This document shows positions 61,136 to 64,000 of a stretch of 64,000 nucleotides of DNA, in pieces. How positions within the stretch are numbered: position 1 is the first letter of the stretch; every line of letters begins with the position of its first letter. The notes under the pieces were generated by a model. It did no database searches. It was not told the origin of the DNA and worked only from the letters and a program-made list of their open reading frames with translations. The translations under genes were made by a program, and so were the position numbers. The stretch is from Epsilonproteobacteria bacterium (ex Lamellibrachia satsuma) (lineage in GTDB: Bacteria > Campylobacterota > Campylobacteria > Campylobacterales > Sulfurovaceae), in NCBI GenBank assembly GCA_003934925.1, contig JQIX01000015.1, forward strand, positions 39,868 through 103,867, read 5' to 3'.

Positions 61136-62548
61136 ATGCAAAAAGTATTTAAATCCTGTTATGACTTAGATAAAAAATGTTACGAGCAGTATGGATTGAC
61201 AGAAGATATACTGATGGAACATGCGGCCAGGGGAATGGCTGAATATATTCAAAATAAATTCGATAGGGGTTCTACTGTTCTTATCGTTTCAGGTGTAGGC
61301 AATAATGGTGCAGACGGTATTGTGCTTGCCAGACAACTTCATGGAGCATACGATGTGAGTTTGTCCGTGCCTTTTGGAGTGAGGTCAGAGATGGCCAAAC
61401 TGCAGCTTCAAAGAGCAGATGACCTGGGCGTAAAAAAAGTTACTGAACTGCATGATGCAGATGTGATCGTCGATGCTGTTTTTGGAGCAGGGCTCAATAG
61501 AGATATCGATGAGGAAGTACAATATATCCTTCGTCAACTGAATAGCTTTAAGGGATATAAAATTGCCTGTGATATGCCTACGGGCGTAAATGAAACAGGT
61601 CAATTGTCGCCGATGGCTTTCAGAGCGGATGTCACTATCACGATGGGAGCATATAAAGAGGCACTGTACCTGGATGAGAGTAAAGATGTTGTGGGTAATA
61701 TCATTCGTGCTGACCTGGGTGTCAGCAGTAATGAGTACGAAAATGACAGCCGTACTTTTGTACTGGAACATTCTGATCTTAGCTTGCCAAGCAGAACAGC
61801 ATGTTCAACGCATAAAGGAGATTTCGGCCATGCAGCCATTTTCTGCGGAGAGAAAGAGGGTGCAGGTATCATTGCTGGGACGGCAGCAAGCAGATTCGGG
61901 GCGGGCTTGACCACACTGGTAGTGCATGAAAAGATCTCTCCTCCGGCGTACCTTATGCACTCGACGGTAGTGCCGGATACAGCTTCGGCCATTGCTATAG
62001 GAATGGGACTGGGCGGACATTTCGATAGTGAATTTTTACAAAAGTATGTCATTGAAAGCCATATACCTATCGTACTTGATGCCGACAGTTTTTACCATGA
62101 TGAGATCCTGACTGTTTTGGAACAAAAAGAGAGGGAGATAGTGGTCACTCCTCATCCTAAAGAATTCGTTGCGCTATGGAAACGCCTGACAGGAGAGAGT
62201 CTTACAGTTTCAGAAATACAGGCCAAACGTTTTGATATAGTCCGCCGTTTCAATGCGAAGTATCCGCATGTCACACTTCTGCTTAAAGGAGCCAATACCC
62301 TCATTATGCAAGAAGAGCGGCTTTATATCAATCCTTTAGGATGTTCCAAACTCAGTAAAGGAGGAAGCGGAGATGTCCTCTCAGGGATCATCGTTTCACT
62401 CCTGGCACAAGGCTACTCTGCCATAGATGCAGCTCTACAGGCTTCACTTTCTTTGGTTACTGCCACAAATCATTATGAGGGATCCTCTTATGCGATGTTG
62501 CCTACAGACCTTATAGAGGAGCTAGAAAGACTGGAGGTAACACTTTAG
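61136..62548 (+). CDS. nnr: Bifunctional NAD(P)HX epimerase/dehydratase
   Basis: 470 residues. The N-terminal YjeF_N epimerase domain has GVGNNGADGIVLARQL and IVDAVFGAGLNRDI; the C-terminal ADP-dependent dehydratase has STHKGDFGHAAI and KLSKGGSGDVLSGI, with catalytic Asp in GGSGD. It repairs hydrated NADH and NADPH. The ribosome binding site is AAGGAG. Length is normal for the fused form. Confidence 0.92.
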   Translation: MQKVFKSCYDLDKKCYEQYGLTEDILMEHAARGMAEYIQNKFDRGSTVLIVSGVGNNGADGIVLARQLHGAYDVSLSVPFGVRSEMAKLQLQRADDLGVKKVTELHDADVIVDAVFGAGLNRDIDEEVQYILRQLNSFKGYKIACDMPTGVNETGQLSPMAFRADVTITMGAYKEALYLDESKDVVGNIIRADLGVSSNEYENDSRTFVLEHSDLSLPSRTACSTHKGDFGHAAIFCGEKEGAGIIAGTAASRFGAGLTTLVVHEKISPPAYLMHSTVVPDTASAIAIGMGLGGHFDSEFLQKYVIESHIPIVLDADSFYHDEILTVLEQKEREIVVTPHPKEFVALWKRLTGESLTVSEIQAKRFDIVRRFNAKYPHVTLLLKGANTLIMQEERLYINPLGCSKLSKGGSGDVLSGIIVSLLAQGYSAIDAALQASLSLVTATNHYEGSSYAMLPTDLIEELERLEVTL

Positions 62549-62613
62549 TTTTGCCTATGGTTTTCCTAAGCCAAGCATCGGTTCCTTAATTATCTTTACA
62601 GTAGAATTCGGGC

Positions 62614-63162
62614 ATGAAAAGAATAGCTGTACTTTTTAGCGGCAAAGGTTCCAATTTTGCTCATATTGTCAAGGAGTTGCATCAGAAAGAATTTGAAGTT
62701 GTCGTTGCGTTGACAAACAATCCAAATGCAGAGGGTATAGAAGTTGCCAAGGCGGCGTCCATACCTTTTGAAGTCATAGACTCAAAAACGTATGAGAGCA
62801 GAGAAGCTTTCGATGCTATAGTAGTAGAGCGATTGCAACAGTACAGTCCGGACTTGACTGTACTTGCCGGGTTTATGCGTATCTTGACACCGGTGTTTAC
62901 AAAGCAGATCAAAAGTATCAACCTGCACCCTTCTTTACTTCCCAGACATAAAGGGCTTAATGCCATAGAAAAGAGTTATGAAGATGAGTATCCCACAGGC
63001 GGGGTGAGTATACATTATGTAAGCTCTGCGCTTGACGGCGGAGAGGTGATCTTGCAAAAGGAGATCGCCAAAGAGGGTTTGAGTTTTGAAGCGTATGACA
63101 AAAAGATACGTCATATTGAAAAAGAAGTTCTTGTCAAAGCGATCAGGATTGTATTGACTTAA
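62614..63162 (+). CDS. purN: GAR transformylase PurN
   Basis: 182 residues. LFSGKGSNFAHIV is the N-terminal loop, and FMRILTPVFTKQIKSINLHPSLLPRHKGLNAIE includes the catalytic Asn-His pair (NLHPSLLP). Uses 10-formyl-tetrahydrofolate to formylate GAR, the same step as PurT. The 3' end overlaps thpR convergently by 20 bp. Confidence 0.95.
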   Translation: MKRIAVLFSGKGSNFAHIVKELHQKEFEVVVALTNNPNAEGIEVAKAASIPFEVIDSKTYESREAFDAIVVERLQQYSPDLTVLAGFMRILTPVFTKQIKSINLHPSLLPRHKGLNAIEKSYEDEYPTGGVSIHYVSSALDGGEVILQKEIAKEGLSFEAYDKKIRHIEKEVLVKAIRIVLT

Positions 63163-63649
63163 TTTTGTATATACATGTATATTCGGCTCCCTCCGAAGTA
63201 AGTCTGCTTTCATAAAGGTTGATCTCAGGCAGAATGAGACCCATGATTTTTTCACGATACTCTTTAAGTTTTTCTTTGTAAGCCTTGTAATCATGGATGG
63301 TTTTGATACGACACAGTGTAACGTGTGGTTTGAAACGGTAGAGGTCAAAGCCTGCTTCTTTGAAGGTTCCGGCTTTTTCATAGAGTGATTTCTTCTCAGC
63401 TTTTGCAAAAAAGACTCTTGGGGGGCGGCCGAAATATCCCAACTCTTCTATATCTGCTTTATTTACCAGTGGTGATATTTTTTTTAGTTTATTGATGATG
63501 GAATCTTCATCTTTTACATTACCTAAAAATACCCAGGTGAGATGAAGATTTTCTTCCTTTACCCACCTCCCTTCAATAATATCTTTGAAATCCTTTTGTA
63601 TGGATGCATAATCATCAAGTTTAACAGGTGAAGCGATGAAGAGTCTCAT
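63143..63649 (-). CDS. thpR: RNA 2',3'-cyclic phosphodiesterase ThpR
   Basis: 168 residues of the 2H phosphoesterase family. Two catalytic H-x-T-x motifs are at His36 (HLTW) and His109 (HVTL). The start MRLFIASPVKLDDYASIQKDF is normal. It hydrolyses cyclic phosphates at RNA ends and ligates tRNA halves in vitro. It overlaps purN at the 3' ends. Confidence 0.88.
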   Translation of the reverse strand: MRLFIASPVKLDDYASIQKDFKDIIEGRWVKEENLHLTWVFLGNVKDEDSIINKLKKISPLVNKADIEELGYFGRPPRVFFAKAEKKSLYEKAGTFKEAGFDLYRFKPHVTLCRIKTIHDYKAYKEKLKEYREKIMGLILPEINLYESRLTSEGAEYTCIYKIKSIQS

Positions 63650-64000
63650 AAAAAACCTTTTTAAATAGTATACACAGTATTCTATTTTTCATAGGTTTGT
63701 CAGTATACAATATTTCGTGATATGGTTAAAAATAGATCTTCTATTATTGTTTAGGGGTTAATGATTTTTATTAAAATAGATGATTTTTATAAATTTTTAT
63801 AAATCTTTTGGATATGATTATAAAAAATGGTTTATATAGTCAACCCTGAAAAACCCACTTTCAACTAAATTGACTATTCTATACCATCTATTCTACCACA
63901 ATCTTAAAAGTATCAGATAAAGGTCAGCATATTTTCCTCTCTGATCTCTCTCAATTTGTGTCAATAAATATATAACAAGTGCTATTCTAAGCATAAAAAA
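63650..64000. other. 351-bp AT-rich end region without a recognised gene
   Basis: No ORF of reasonable length starts here. It contains ATAGTCAA (63836-63843) and TTGACTAT (63870-63877) as an inverted pair, a TTTTTATAAATTTTTATAAAT stretch (about 63785) and a 13-codon ORF at 63827 that is probably chance. It may hold the start region of the next gene outside the window. Confidence 0.4.

Overview
The window looks like a piece of a chromosome from the Campylobacterota (Epsilonproteobacteria), most like Sulfurovum or a close relative. The pointers are a PglB-type bacterial oligosaccharyltransferase with its glycosyltransferases, MqnA of the futalosine menaquinone route, and the gene order tRNA-Thr/Tyr/Gly/Thr, tuf, rpmG, tRNA-Trp, secE, nusG, rplKAJL, rpoB, rpoC, rpsL, rpsG, fusA. 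The genus is an inference from content; no 16S rRNA gene is present.

Layout. (1) 1-11.3 kb: a surface-glycan / N-glycosylation locus. It holds seven clear or likely glycosyltransferases in a tightly overlapping + strand run, then pglB (WWDYG motif), a GT4 transferase, and a convergent polyprenyl-phosphate sugar-1-P transferase. A decayed gene fragment sits just before pglB. (2) 11.5-22.4 kb: mixed housekeeping genes. These are a ComEA-like helix-hairpin-helix protein, gltX, mqnA, the molybdopterin genes moaD-moaE-moeA, a self-cleaving S24 repressor facing a tiny divergent ORF, a DksA/TraR-like zinc protein, a DUF255 thioredoxin-fold protein with DUF309, a split YeeE/YedE sulfur transporter pair, a bacterial SUI1 homologue and YaaA. 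(3) 22.4-40.1 kb: the tRNA/tuf/ribosomal protein/RNA polymerase/str supercluster, with several leader hairpins. (4) 40.2-49.5 kb: small unknown genes, an HTH-only paralogue of the S24 repressor, then a minus-strand run of gyrB, a degenerate GGDEF/EAL protein, queF, tsaD, an RBBP9-type hydrolase, dxr and cdsA. (5) 49.6-64 kb: a membrane-anchored twelve-heme cytochrome c, an RqcH/NFACT protein, leuC plus a thioesterase, sdhB/sdhA, a D-2-hydroxyacid dehydrogenase, yjbQ, purT, rpsU, nnrD/E, purN and thpR.

The most unusual layer is repetitive DNA between genes. One family consists of inverted pairs of short hairpins that start with GTAGG and end with CCTAC, the form of REP/REPIN elements mobilised by RAYT transposases. 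In five genes (gltX, mqnA, moaE, the S24 repressor and the RBBP9 hydrolase) the stop codon is the TAG of this GTAG tetranucleotide. One element lies inside rqcH and is read through as exactly 25 in-frame codons. A close copy of that element's hairpin forms the rpoC terminator. A second family has four heptamers (AGTGARG) followed by a conserved tail, present four times and always in the same orientation.

A possible small regulatory system is also visible. The S24 repressor promoter region carries two copies of the 12-mer ATGTCAAATTGT placed over a divergent promoter. A third copy lies 25 kb away, upstream of a gene encoding only the DNA-binding half of the same protein. No CRISPR array, rRNA gene, prophage or full insertion sequence was seen.
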